DNA of 64,000 nucleotides from Ilyomonas sp965277535 (GTDB lineage Bacteria; Bacteroidota; Bacteroidia; Chitinophagales; Chitinophagaceae): the NCBI GenBank assembly GCA_965277535.1, contig OZ255825.1, positions 2,666,001 to 2,730,000 on the forward strand, in the 5' to 3' direction. The notes beneath the pieces are model-generated. The model worked only from the letters and a program-made list of their open reading frames with translations, made no database searches and was not told the origin of the DNA. A program made the translations under genes and the position numbers. The first letter of the stretch is position 1. Each line of letters starts with the position of its first letter. Shown here piece after piece: positions 35,412 through 45,199 of the stretch.

Positions 35412-35590
35412 TAATCCATTGGGCGGTTAGGTACAAAGCGGTTAAGATAAATATACTTGCTCTACAGAAGCTAGATATGAATTATAATAGTAGCTCCTAT
35501 GGAGCTTTTTGTTTTTGTACATTTTTACCGAGCCATACATCTTTTACAAATCTTTTCATCGCTTTGCATTATAACTCTGCCAACGGGTTA
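35412..35590. mobile_element. Possible MITE with IS982-like ends
   Basis: The left end TAATCCATTGGGCGGTTA (35412-35429) and right end AACTCTGCCAACGGGTTA (35573-35590) resemble the inverted ends of the decayed IS982 element at 51373-52181. The right end differs by one base from the complement of that element's left end. The 179-bp body has no open frame. It holds a palindrome AGCTCC-TAT-GGAGCT at 35492-35506 followed by a T-tract. No target duplication is evident. Confidence 0.4.
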
Positions 35591-36048
35591 TGATACTACT
35601 AAATGCTTTACCATTAGAGGCGTAGTATGAATAATAAACTATCAATTAGAATCAATTTCTGACTGAATTATTTGATCCGATTCCTTAAAAAAATTTAAGT
35701 GTTTAACAAAACAAGCGTGCTTTGGATAAGCTTTGCTTAAACATAAATTAAAAGGATTAAACTTGAATTAATCTTGTTGTAACCTGATGGAACTGTGTGA
35801 GATGTTTATAAGTTTGTGTTAATCCAATTGATAAAAAGCAGCATTTGCAACCAGTAACAAACCAACCAATATCGCTATAAGGCTTTGTTACGGGCAAATA
35901 GAAAGCAAGAAGAATATCTGTTTTTAGGCAAGTGTACGAATGTGTTAAAAGGCAGGTAACAATAACTGCTACTATAAATAGAAAGTTTTAAAATTCAGTA
36001 ACCAATATCAATAGCCGCCAGGCTATTTCACACAAACAATAATCATTT
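35591..36048 (+). other. 458-bp AT-rich leader region before beta-helix paralogue 2
   Basis: I see no gene, RNA or convincing hairpin. The AT content is higher than in nearby genes. It does not resemble the leader of paralogue 1, so the duplicated unit appears to be the gene and not its promoter. Confidence 0.45.
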
Positions 36049-39000
36049 ATGAAAAAGGTGTTTTTACCCATCTTGCTTCTTCACCTTACCATGATGGTGA
36101 ATGCAGCCACGTATTATTTTTCTTCTTCATCAGGAAACGATTCAAGAACCGCTGCACAAGCGCAGAGTTCGGCTACTCCATGGCAAAGCATTGCTAAGCT
36201 CAACTCTATTATGTCAACCCTAAAAGCGGGAGATTCGGTATTGTTCAAAAGAAGCGATGTATTTTCGGGGGCGCTCGTTATTTCCGCTTCCGGAATTAGT
36301 ACAATGCCAATTACTTTCTCAGCTTACGGATCGGGCAATAAACCGGTGATCAGTGGTTTTACAACACTTACCGGCTGGACGCAGGCTCGTACCAATGTAT
36401 GGGAAGCACCGCTTACCGTTGCCAGTGGAAAAGAAGGTATGCTAATAAGAAACAACCAGCAGCAGGGCATTGGCAGATACCCTAACCTGAATGCTGGCAA
36501 GGGGGGATATCTGAACATTGATGCCAACAATGGCACTACGCAGATTACCTGCAATTCGCTTCCTTCCTCCCCCAACTGGACAGGTGCTGATATTGTGGTT
36601 CGTAAAAACCACTGGGAACTCGACAGAACCAGTATCTCTTCTCAATCAGGCCAGACACTCACTTTCGCTGCCAGCTCCGCCCCTATTACGGGCAACAACT
36701 ACGGTTTCTTCATTGTGAACAGCACCAACACACTTGACCAGGACGGTGAATGGTTTTATGACAAAACCAGAAGTAAGTTGCAGATGTATTTCAATGGCAA
36801 CAATCCTAATAATTATACCGTGCAAGCCAGCACCGTAGAAACACTGGTAAATATTGGTTTTCAAAACTACATTACCTTCAATAACATCACCTTTCAGGGA
36901 GCCAATTCGTATGCTTTTAACCTGACTCATGCCAACAACATCACCGTTAATAATTGCAACGTCAACTTTACAGGCATTGATGCAGTGAATGCTATAAGTT
37001 GTAATTACTTCCGCCTGGAATATTGCGAGATTTACAACACCAATAACAACGGTACCAACTTGTACTGGAATTGCAACTATACAGTGATACAGAACGACAC
37101 GCTTAAGAACACGGCACTGATAGCAGGCATGGGACAAAACGGCAACGGTGCAAGCACCCATCAAGGAATTTATGTAATAGGCACTAATAATTTAGTGCAA
37201 TACTGTGAACTTGACAGCACAGGACATAATGGAATTCACTTTGAAGGTGACTGGACGGTGGTTCAGAAAAATTATGTGAACACTTTCGGCTTAACGGTTG
37301 ATGACTGCGGTGGTATTTACACCACGCAAGCTGATCCAACCGCCCCTTGTAATAGCAACTCTGTTTTAAACAACATTGTGGTTAACGGTATTGGCGCTAA
37401 TCCAGGAACCGATGATCCGACTTACACGCCTGCCATTGGCATTTACTTCGATCAAAACACCAACAGCACGGTAGCTTTGAACAACACAGCTGCAAATTGC
37501 ACTTTGGCCGGTTTCTTTTCCCATATCACCAATAATATCGGTGTTAAAAACAACACGTTTTACAACAACGGTGTAGAGCAGTTTTTAGCTGTTCGCACAA
37601 CGAATCAAAACAGTAATGTTGTGTTTCAAAACAATATCTGCTTTTCCAAAACAGCTACACAGTTAGCAACCAAGCTGCAAAGCTACAATGGCACGAACGA
37701 CCTGCCACAGATAGGTATTTTCAGCGGCAACTACTACTGCCGTCCAATTGACAACAACTATATGTTTTACAACATGTATGAAATTGGTAGCAGCGGGCTA
37801 TACAATAGTTATAATCAAAATCTGGCTTCATGGCAATCATTTCTCAATATGGATGGAAGTTCACAAGCCTCTCCGACTACCATACCTTCGTTTGTTGCCA
37901 GCAATTTATCGGGCATCAATTTGTTTTCCAATGGCAGCTTTACCAGCAATAGCAACGGAGCAGGTGTTTGGTCGCCCACTGGTGATGGTAGTGCAAACTG
38001 GGTGACTGGTATGCTGGACGGCGGTGCTTTGCAGATTTCTGCCAGCAACTACTCTTCCAACTCGTTGTACACAAGTTTATTTACCAATGCTGCCCTTACT
38101 GCAGGCACAAGTTGCCAGCTATCATTTACAATGCAGGGCGCTACCACAGGAAGTTCGGTAACGGTATCTTTGAGACAACAGGATGCGCCATACGGTACGA
38201 TCACAAACTCAGTGATTGTTCCTGTGTCAACCAACCGTCAGAATTATCAGTTTGGTTTTACACCAACAACAACAGGCCGTGTAATGATTGAGTTAGATGT
38301 AATGCAACCCAACGGAGCCATCTGGGTAGATAACGTAAATTTGCAGCAGGCAACCATTACACCAACCAATCCAGATAATTATATTGTGTTTCAATACAAC
38401 CCTGGTAAAACTGCAAAAACGTTTACATTAAATGGCACCTATATGGACGCAACAGGAGCTACATACAGCGGTACTGTTACCTTGCAGCCTTATACATCAT
38501 TGGTGCTATTTACACAACCCTCACAAGGCACAACCAACGCAGTAGCGCAGCAGTCAATAAGCCTTGCAGGAAATTTGGTAAGCGCATCTTCTGCCAGCAC
38601 AATAAGCAACACAGCTACAAAGCTGAACTGGAAAGTTAACAATCAAAACAGCACGGCTTCTTACTATGAAGTGCAGCGCTCATCCGATGCGCAGAGCTTT
38701 ACCACCGTTGGCAAAGCAACTGTAAAAACAGAAGGCGCTTCGGTTATTTATGAGTATAGCGATGCTTCTCCGTTAGCTGGCAAGAATTATTATCGCATTA
38801 CACAACATAACCAAAATGGCGATGTAGTGTTAAGCCCAACAGTTGTAATTACGAATATCTCATTTAAAATAAATCCCAATCCTGCTATAGATGTGATTCA
38901 TGTAAGCTTTGATGAAACTATCACAGCAAGCGATAATCTGAATAAAGAAGTACAAATAACCAATGCGGCTGGCGTTGTTGTTCAAACAGTAACTTTGTCA

Positions 39001-39117
39001 TCAACCGACAATTTAAGCAGAGCTGATATTAATGTATCATCATTGCAAAAAGGTATATATGTGTTGAGCGTAAGTTCAGGCGGACAAACGTTTAGCAAAA
39101 CGTTCCTGAAACAGTAG
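36049..39117 (+). CDS. Secreted right-handed beta-helix protein with T9SS sorting domain (paralogue 2)
   Basis: This 1022-residue protein has a signal peptide MKKVFLPILLLHLTMMVNA and the same architecture as paralogue 1: beta-helix, jelly roll (NLFSNGSFTSNSNG) and type A sorting domain (FKINPNPAIDVIHVSF to GIYVLSVSS). Long stretches are almost identical in DNA to paralogue 1, for example 36785-37010 against 33001-33220. They are separated by diverged blocks, notably the first helix coils and the C-terminal 100 residues. That mosaic points to duplication followed by local gene conversion. The beta-helix may bind or cleave an acidic polysaccharide; this is inference. Confidence 0.82.
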   Translation: MKKVFLPILLLHLTMMVNAATYYFSSSSGNDSRTAAQAQSSATPWQSIAKLNSIMSTLKAGDSVLFKRSDVFSGALVISASGISTMPITFSAYGSGNKPVISGFTTLTGWTQARTNVWEAPLTVASGKEGMLIRNNQQQGIGRYPNLNAGKGGYLNIDANNGTTQITCNSLPSSPNWTGADIVVRKNHWELDRTSISSQSGQTLTFAASSAPITGNNYGFFIVNSTNTLDQDGEWFYDKTRSKLQMYFNGNNPNNYTVQASTVETLVNIGFQNYITFNNITFQGANSYAFNLTHANNITVNNCNVNFTGIDAVNAISCNYFRLEYCEIYNTNNNGTNLYWNCNYTVIQNDTLKNTALIAGMGQNGNGASTHQGIYVIGTNNLVQYCELDSTGHNGIHFEGDWTVVQKNYVNTFGLTVDDCGGIYTTQADPTAPCNSNSVLNNIVVNGIGANPGTDDPTYTPAIGIYFDQNTNSTVALNNTAANCTLAGFFSHITNNIGVKNNTFYNNGVEQFLAVRTTNQNSNVVFQNNICFSKTATQLATKLQSYNGTNDLPQIGIFSGNYYCRPIDNNYMFYNMYEIGSSGLYNSYNQNLASWQSFLNMDGSSQASPTTIPSFVASNLSGINLFSNGSFTSNSNGAGVWSPTGDGSANWVTGMLDGGALQISASNYSSNSLYTSLFTNAALTAGTSCQLSFTMQGATTGSSVTVSLRQQDAPYGTITNSVIVPVSTNRQNYQFGFTPTTTGRVMIELDVMQPNGAIWVDNVNLQQATITPTNPDNYIVFQYNPGKTAKTFTLNGTYMDATGATYSGTVTLQPYTSLVLFTQPSQGTTNAVAQQSISLAGNLVSASSASTISNTATKLNWKVNNQNSTASYYEVQRSSDAQSFTTVGKATVKTEGASVIYEYSDASPLAGKNYYRITQHNQNGDVVLSPTVVITNISFKINPNPAIDVIHVSFDETITASDNLNKEVQITNAAGVVVQTVTLSSTDNLSRADINVSSLQKGIYVLSVSSGGQTFSKTFLKQ

Positions 39118-39140
39118 TCAAATCCGTTATAATTAATACG

Positions 39141-39195
39141 ATCCGGCAACTGATGATGAAAAATTCATCGTTAGTTGCCGGATTTGTTTTTGCAC
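39141..39195 (+). terminator. Terminator of beta-helix paralogue 2, with motif tail
   Basis: ATCCGGCAACTGATGATGAA (39141-39160) pairs with TTCATCGTTAGTTGCCGGAT (39164-39183) apart from two wobble or mismatch positions. The U-rich tail ATTTGTTTTTGCAC (39182-39195) is a recurrent motif copy. Confidence 0.85.
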
Positions 39196-39316
39196 AAAAA
39201 AATCGTTTTGTTTATTTCTAATCAATTCTCCTCTGCTACTTCATTTTTATAAAAAAACAAAACCATGTTTGCATGTAATGAATTGTAATATTTTCACACG
39301 GTAAAACTGTTTTATT

Positions 39317-40429
39317 TTGTCGCACACCAAAGAACGCAAAGAGAAAAACTGCTTAAATTGTAATGCAATTGTAGCGGGCAGATACTGCCAGGTTTGCGGG
39401 CAGGAAAATATTGAAACGGGGGAAACATTCGGACATCTTGCCGGGCATTTTATAGGCGATATTTTTCATTTTGATGGCATGTTTTTCAGCACGGCAAAAT
39501 CTCTCTTGTTCAAACCCGGATTTCTTACTCATGAGTATGTGCGAGGCAGACGCGCAAGCTACCTGAACCCTATAAAAATGTATGTGTTTGTTTCTGCCAT
39601 TTTTTTTCTGTTTTTTTTAACTGTTTATCATTCGGTTCTTACAATTTCAGCGACAAATAATGATAAAGAAAAAACGGCTGCCGCCGTATTGCGGGAATTA
39701 GAAGATAATAAAAAAGAGATTGAGAATTCTTTAAAAGAGGATGGTACGCCAACCTGGGTAAAAAGCAGGGTTAAGAATAGCTTGCAACAGTTGAATACTG
39801 ATATTGCATTATTACAAAAAGACAGTGCTAAGAAGTTTCAGGTATTGGCTGACTTAAGCTCTGCATCTAAGTTCAGCACAAAAAATTACACTTCGCAAAA
39901 AGAATATGACAGTGTACAAAAAACATTGCCGCACAGTTTACAAGATAACTGGATAGAACAAAAATTTCAACGCAAAAAAATCGACAACGATAATAAGTTT
40001 CGCAGTAATGCAAATGAAGAAGTGAACACCCTTGTTGAAAGTTTTTTTCATCACTTTCCGCAAATGTTATTTATTTCACTTCCTCTTTTTGCTCTCATTC
40101 TGCAACTACTTTATATAAGGCGAAAACAATTTTATTATGCCAACCATATTATTTACACCGTTCATTTATACTGTGCTTTATTTGTTTTTCTGTTTATCAT
40201 TTTAGCAATCAGCAGTGTAAGTAAAATTCATTATTTAGGTTGGTCAATATGGATAAATGTTATTGTTTTTCTTTATTTACTCTGGTACACTTATCAGGCT
40301 TTGCGTGTTTATTACGGACAAGGAACAGGAAAAACAATTTTAAAATGGTTGTTGCTTAACACCTTCGCTTTTTTTGTTTTCGTTGGGTTATTTATACTTA
40401 TGTTTTTCTTTACCTATTATATGTTGTAA
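39317..40429 (+). CDS. DUF3667 membrane protein with N-terminal zinc ribbon
   Basis: This 370-residue protein starts at TTG. A zinc ribbon lies near the N-terminus: CLNCNAIVAGRYCQVCGQ (two CxxC knuckles, about 12-29). The DUF3667 core follows with GHLAGHFIGDIFHFDG and YVRGRRASYLNPIKMYVFVS, then one membrane span, a charged helical segment (about 120-225) and four more spans to the C-terminus. The function of the family is unknown. It sits alone, just upstream of mazG in the same direction. Confidence 0.83.
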   Translation: MSHTKERKEKNCLNCNAIVAGRYCQVCGQENIETGETFGHLAGHFIGDIFHFDGMFFSTAKSLLFKPGFLTHEYVRGRRASYLNPIKMYVFVSAIFFLFFLTVYHSVLTISATNNDKEKTAAAVLRELEDNKKEIENSLKEDGTPTWVKSRVKNSLQQLNTDIALLQKDSAKKFQVLADLSSASKFSTKNYTSQKEYDSVQKTLPHSLQDNWIEQKFQRKKIDNDNKFRSNANEEVNTLVESFFHHFPQMLFISLPLFALILQLLYIRRKQFYYANHIIYTVHLYCALFVFLFIILAISSVSKIHYLGWSIWINVIVFLYLLWYTYQALRVYYGQGTGKTILKWLLLNTFAFFVFVGLFILMFFFTYYML

Positions 40430-40460
40430 AAGAAAACTTTTAAAAACAAAACAGCAAACG

Positions 40461-41258
40461 ATGAACAACACCGACTATAATCATAAGGGTGCAGCACAGC
40501 AGTTTGAAAGATTAATAACTATCATGGATGAACTGCGCGAAAAATGCCCCTGGGATAAAAAACAAACCATTCAAACACTGCGCACGCAAACCATTGAAGA
40601 AACTTATGAGCTTGCCGACGCCGTCCTTAACAACAACTGGAGTAACCTGAAAGAAGAATTGGGCGATGTGTTGCTGCACATCGTTTTTTACTCAAAAATT
40701 GCTACCGAAAAAAAAGAGTTTACTTTACAGGAGGTAATCCAAACCATTTGCGATAAGCTCATCAAACGGCATCCGCATATATATGGAAATGTTACAGTAA
40801 ACAACGAAGAAGACGTAAAGAAAAACTGGGAGCAAATAAAACTGAAAGAAGGCAAAACGTCAGTGCTGTCAGGTGTTCCGGTTTCATTGCCGGCAGTTGT
40901 AAAAGCACAACGCATTCAGGAAAAAGCAAAAGGGGTTGGCTTTGAATGGAGCGATAAAAAAGATGTATTTCAAAAGGTAGAAGAAGAACTTTCCGAACTA
41001 GCTGAAGCCATTGAAACCAACGACGCTGCAAACATAGAAGAAGAGTTTGGCGATGTAATGTTTAGCCTGGTAAACTATGCCCGTTTCATAAACGTAGATG
41101 CCGAAGCGGCGATAGAAAAAACCAATCAGAAATTTATGAAGCGGTTTGGGCAAATGGAAAAATGGGCAAAAGAAAACGGCACCAGTTTGAACCAGATGAC
41201 ACTTGCCCAAATGGATGGGCTCTGGAACAATATCAAGCAAAACAAAAAAGAACCATAA
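40461..41258 (+). CDS. mazG: Nucleoside triphosphate pyrophosphohydrolase MazG
   Basis: The start at 40461 gives 265 residues (MNNTDYNHKGAAQQFERL). Two MazG repeats are visible. The first has ELREKCPWDKKQTIQTLRTQTIEETYEL and KEELGDVLLHIVFYSKIA; the second has EEELSELAEAIE and EEEFGDVMFSLVNYARF. Both keep the Mg-binding ExxE...ExxD pattern. The C-terminus ends MDGLWNNIKQNKK. It hydrolyses NTPs and dNTPs to monophosphates and limits damaged nucleotides. Its stop codon is followed without a gap by the start of the histidine kinase, so the two may be coupled. Confidence 0.93.
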   Translation: MNNTDYNHKGAAQQFERLITIMDELREKCPWDKKQTIQTLRTQTIEETYELADAVLNNNWSNLKEELGDVLLHIVFYSKIATEKKEFTLQEVIQTICDKLIKRHPHIYGNVTVNNEEDVKKNWEQIKLKEGKTSVLSGVPVSLPAVVKAQRIQEKAKGVGFEWSDKKDVFQKVEEELSELAEAIETNDAANIEEEFGDVMFSLVNYARFINVDAEAAIEKTNQKFMKRFGQMEKWAKENGTSLNQMTLAQMDGLWNNIKQNKKEP

Positions 41259-44200
41259 ATGCTGCTAACAAGGCTGATAAAACTAAATGTACTCCGGCAT
41301 AGCAATTTACTAATTGCCATTGCTTTGTTGTTGGTTTTATCGCTCAGTTATTTTGCCGTTAGCAATTATAAGTTATCGCCTGCCGGCGTGAAAAGGAGTT
41401 TGGAAGCTTACGTTGCCAATGAAGAACATTTCTTTAACGATGTAGTTTCTGATAAAGCCACCGTCATTGCTGTTACGTTGAAGTCCGATTCCATTATTGA
41501 CATGAATCTGCAACACGCACAAACAGGCATTTTTGCGTATGCTGTTAACGATCTTGGCAATCCTATTTCTGTGTATTGGAGCACATCGCAAATGATGGTA
41601 AATACAAGCGATTTAAAATCGCCTGATAGCGTTCTCACTGTAAAATATCCCAACGGATTGTTTGAACTGCAGAAGAAGAAAGTGCTGGTGAATGGCAGGC
41701 CCTACATTATTGCCGGACTGATTCCTTTGCACTGGCAATATTTCATCGAAAACAAATATCTCCCGTCACAGTTTGCAGGCGTTAACAACATAGATAAATT
41801 ATACAGATTATCGGATAATGCTTATGAAGCAACTGCTATAAAAAGCAGCACCGGCAAAACATTATTTTATATTGAACGGATTGAAAATACAAACCGCAAT
41901 CAGCTTGATAGATTCAGCACCGCTTTGCATATTGCCATTGTATTGCTGATGGTTGTTTTTTTAATTTACATTGCCCAAAGTTTATTAGTTAAATACGAAT
42001 TCAAAGTCGCCATCCTGTTTCTTGCCGCTTCGCTTTTTTTTCTGCGGCTAATCGTTTACTACACCACTTTTATAGTGTTTGCCAACTTTACCATTTCATC
42101 AAAAGTATTGTTGGGAGCAAGTATTTCGTCGAGCGATTTTTTAATCAGTACCATCTTTGTTTTTGTACTGGTTGCCTTTTTGTTTTTCTTTCAGCGACGC
42201 ATTGTGTATCCATCCAAATACAACGCTGTTGTAGCGGTTGCTTCTTTGTGTTTTTTGGCTGCTATCACCAATGCTGCATGCAATATCATTGAGTCTTTGC
42301 TATACACTTTGCATGGCTCGTTCGATGTTACTAACTTTTTCAGGCTAAGCATTTTTACGGTAGTAGGTTTTGTTATCCTGGTGTTTATTGTTCTTACTTT
42401 TTATTACATTTCGTGGCTTTGTATGACTGCCGCTTACAAAGCGCATTTTTCCTTGCCGGTCATTATTGCCATTGTTATAGCCGCTGGCTTGCTGGTACTC
42501 TCGTTTCAATTGCAACAACCAACATCGCTTATTAAACTGGCTGCACTTTTATGGCTCGCAGGTTATGTAGTATTGCTTCATGCACGCCAACAAGATAAAA
42601 ACATCAGCCTGTTTCAATCGTCTTTCTTTTTGCTCTGGGTAATTGTGTTTTCTGTATCAGTTTCTTTTCTTGTGGTACAATTAAAAAAGAAGGTTGATTT
42701 GGAACAGCGGAAAGACCTTGCGCAGAAATTTGCCCGACAGTCAGACCCTTACAGCGAGAATGTTTTGCATGTTGCCGTAGCTGGTTTCTCAGATACATTT
42801 CTTCAAAAAAATTATAAGCATTTTTTTAGAGAAGATTCTAATCGTTACTTAAAAGATAGTTTGGTAAAAGCAGATTTCTCAGGTTATTTAAACAAGTTTG
42901 ATACTCGGATTTATACGTATGATAAAGCAGGACGAAGCTTGTACAACGATGATGAAACTTCTTATGCAATTATTGATGATGTGATAAGAAATTCTGTTAT
43001 CCGTTATCGCAATAAAAATTCTGAAGGTTTGTATTTTTTTAAAGATAACTCCAATGCTTACAGTTATATTTTTAGACGAGATATAACCGCGCCGGATTCG
43101 GGTCTCGCAGGGCATGTTGTTGTGGTTGCAAAACCAAAGCGTTATAAAACCGATGCCTTATATCCTGAATTGTTCCGGCAGGCGGGCGACATACAAACAG
43201 AGGCCGAAAATTATTTGTTTGCAGTATATGAAGACAGCAATTTAAACAACTTTTCGGCAGGCTATCCTTTTGCTGATACATTGCTGCAAAACCAAATTCC
43301 GGCCAAACAATTTGAAGAAAGAAAGGTAGGTAACTATAGCGAGCTTTGGTATAAAGCCAGCAACAATAAAGTAATTGTTCTGGTAAATAAAAACTTATCC
43401 GGTGCTGAATTTCTTACCTTGTTTGCCTTGCTTTTTTTATCAATTATCTTATGTACCTGCGTTATTGAAATTGCCTCATTTTTTATAAAACAACGAAGTT
43501 TGCCCCATTCGTTCGGTCAGCTTTTTTCTTTCAATATTCGCACGCAGGTACAGGCTACCATTATCCTGCTAAGCTTTTTTTCCTTTGTGATTATTGGCTT
43601 CATCACGATTCGTTTTTTTGTTGATCGCTTCAATAATTCAACAAAAGAAAAATTAGAAAAAACGGCGCAGGTCATTACCAACGAAATACAGAATACCACA
43701 CGCAGCCAGCTTATTTTTTCTAACTGGGATGTGATAGGAACCAATGCTGATATTGACAGAAAAATTGCTGAAATTGCCTCTCTTAACAACACCGATATTA
43801 ACCTGTACGATATAAGCGGCAAGCTTAAATTATCTACACAACCTTACATCTACAACCGGCAGATTTTAAATAACAAAATGCAACCTTTGGCCTACTACAT
43901 GCTAAAGTACAAACACAGCGTTTTGTATAGTCAGGATGAATACATCAAGAAGTTCTCTTTTGTAAGTATGTATGTGCCGGTTAAAAACGACAACGACGAA
44001 ACCATTGCTTATCTCAACATTCCTTACCTCAATTCAGAGATGGAAGTGAACCAGGAAATTTCTAATTTGCTGGTAACGCTCATTAATTTAAATGCAGTCA
44101 TTTTTGTGTTGGCAAGCGTGGTTGCTATCTTTCTTACGCGCAGTATTACTTCATCGCTGGTACAGATTGGTGATAAAATGCGCGACTTTCATTTTGGTGG

Positions 44201-44993
44201 TAAAATCGAAAAAATTGAGTGGAAGCGCAACGATGAAATTAGTGTGCTGGTAAACACGTTTAACCAAATGGTTGAACGTCTTGAAGAAAGTGCCGCAGCT
44301 CTTGCCCGCAGTGAGCGAAATGGTGCCTGGCAGGAGATGGCAAGACAGGTGGCGCACGAAATAAAAAACCCTTTAACCCCAATGAAACTGAGTGCGCAAT
44401 ATTTGCAAAGAGCTATCAATAGCAACGCTTCCAATGTACGTGAACTGGCGCTGAGCATGTCATCTGCACTGATAGAACAAACCGATCAGCTGGCAAAAAT
44501 TGCAGGCGATTTTTCGCAGTTTGCCAACATCAACCAGGCAAAACCTGAAATGATGAATCTTTCGCACCTATTGCAGTCGCTTTGCTCATTACACACCACC
44601 GGCAGCTATGCCATTATTCAGTACAAAGAGCCTGATGAACAATACACCATTTATGCCGATAAAACGCAGATGAGCCGTTTGTTTACCAACCTTTTAAAAA
44701 ATGCCGAAGAAGCGCACAACGAAAACAATGGCGATGGGCTTGCCATTACTATTTCGCAGCAACGCAAAAACAATTTTGTGTTGGTAAGTATTAGTGATAA
44801 TGGTACCGGTATTGCGGCAAATAAATTGGCTCATATTTTTGAGCCCAACTTCACTACAAAAAGCTCTGGAACCGGCCTTGGGCTTGCCATTAGCAAGCGC
44901 ATCACCGAAAGTGCAGGTGGCAAAATTTGGTTTCATACAGTGGAAGGGAAGGGCAGTACTTTTTATGTTGAACTGGCTTTGGTGAATGATTGA
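41259..44993 (+). CDS. Very large NtrY-like membrane sensor histidine kinase
   Basis: This 1244-residue protein has an N-terminal span (about 16-36) and a first extracytoplasmic domain (40-210). About seven spans follow (215-460), then a second extracytoplasmic domain (about 480-710), more spans near 715-740 and 765-785, a third sensor domain and a span near 930-950. A HAMP linker precedes HisKA, with the phospho-acceptor His1033 in QVAHEIKNPLTPMKLSAQYL. The ATPase domain has NLLKNAEEAHNENN, SDNGTGIA and SGTGLGLAISKRI. The H-box is of the NtrY type. No response regulator is adjacent. The length and two large sensor regions are unusual. Confidence 0.87.
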   Translation: MLLTRLIKLNVLRHSNLLIAIALLLVLSLSYFAVSNYKLSPAGVKRSLEAYVANEEHFFNDVVSDKATVIAVTLKSDSIIDMNLQHAQTGIFAYAVNDLGNPISVYWSTSQMMVNTSDLKSPDSVLTVKYPNGLFELQKKKVLVNGRPYIIAGLIPLHWQYFIENKYLPSQFAGVNNIDKLYRLSDNAYEATAIKSSTGKTLFYIERIENTNRNQLDRFSTALHIAIVLLMVVFLIYIAQSLLVKYEFKVAILFLAASLFFLRLIVYYTTFIVFANFTISSKVLLGASISSSDFLISTIFVFVLVAFLFFFQRRIVYPSKYNAVVAVASLCFLAAITNAACNIIESLLYTLHGSFDVTNFFRLSIFTVVGFVILVFIVLTFYYISWLCMTAAYKAHFSLPVIIAIVIAAGLLVLSFQLQQPTSLIKLAALLWLAGYVVLLHARQQDKNISLFQSSFFLLWVIVFSVSVSFLVVQLKKKVDLEQRKDLAQKFARQSDPYSENVLHVAVAGFSDTFLQKNYKHFFREDSNRYLKDSLVKADFSGYLNKFDTRIYTYDKAGRSLYNDDETSYAIIDDVIRNSVIRYRNKNSEGLYFFKDNSNAYSYIFRRDITAPDSGLAGHVVVVAKPKRYKTDALYPELFRQAGDIQTEAENYLFAVYEDSNLNNFSAGYPFADTLLQNQIPAKQFEERKVGNYSELWYKASNNKVIVLVNKNLSGAEFLTLFALLFLSIILCTCVIEIASFFIKQRSLPHSFGQLFSFNIRTQVQATIILLSFFSFVIIGFITIRFFVDRFNNSTKEKLEKTAQVITNEIQNTTRSQLIFSNWDVIGTNADIDRKIAEIASLNNTDINLYDISGKLKLSTQPYIYNRQILNNKMQPLAYYMLKYKHSVLYSQDEYIKKFSFVSMYVPVKNDNDETIAYLNIPYLNSEMEVNQEISNLLVTLINLNAVIFVLASVVAIFLTRSITSSLVQIGDKMRDFHFGGKIEKIEWKRNDEISVLVNTFNQMVERLEESAAALARSERNGAWQEMARQVAHEIKNPLTPMKLSAQYLQRAINSNASNVRELALSMSSALIEQTDQLAKIAGDFSQFANINQAKPEMMNLSHLLQSLCSLHTTGSYAIIQYKEPDEQYTIYADKTQMSRLFTNLLKNAEEAHNENNGDGLAITISQQRKNNFVLVSISDNGTGIAANKLAHIFEPNFTTKSSGTGLGLAISKRITESAGGKIWFHTVEGKGSTFYVELALVND

Positions 44994-45065
44994 TCTGCGG
45001 CGATAAAAAACCTTGTGCCTGCATTTGTTTTCGCACAGATTTCTCCGGTAGTTATAAGCCATTTG

Positions 45066-45090
45066 TATTCTTTCTGCGTCAATCTGCGGA
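45066..45090 (-). repeat. Half-copy of the CTGCGG dispersed repeat
   Basis: TATTCTTTCTGCGTCAATC followed by TGCGG matches the reverse complement of the hisIE downstream repeat at 22 of 24 positions. It lies in the gap between the kinase and aguB genes. Confidence 0.5.
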
Positions 45091-45177
45091 ACGCCGGATT
45101 CTAAAATTGTGGCGTTTCCAAAACATCAAAAAAGAGATAAGATTTTTCAGGCATTTCCAAAAGCTTTTTGGATAAGA

Positions 45178-45185
45178 TACCTTTG
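45178..45185 (+). promoter_or_regulatory. Consensus -7 box for the carbamoylputrescine amidase gene
   Basis: TACCTTTG is a perfect TAnnTTTG and continues CAC. Transcription would start near 45192, giving a leader of only about 8 nt before the ATG at 45200. Confidence 0.55.
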
Positions 45186-45199
45186 CACAAATTTTTAAA

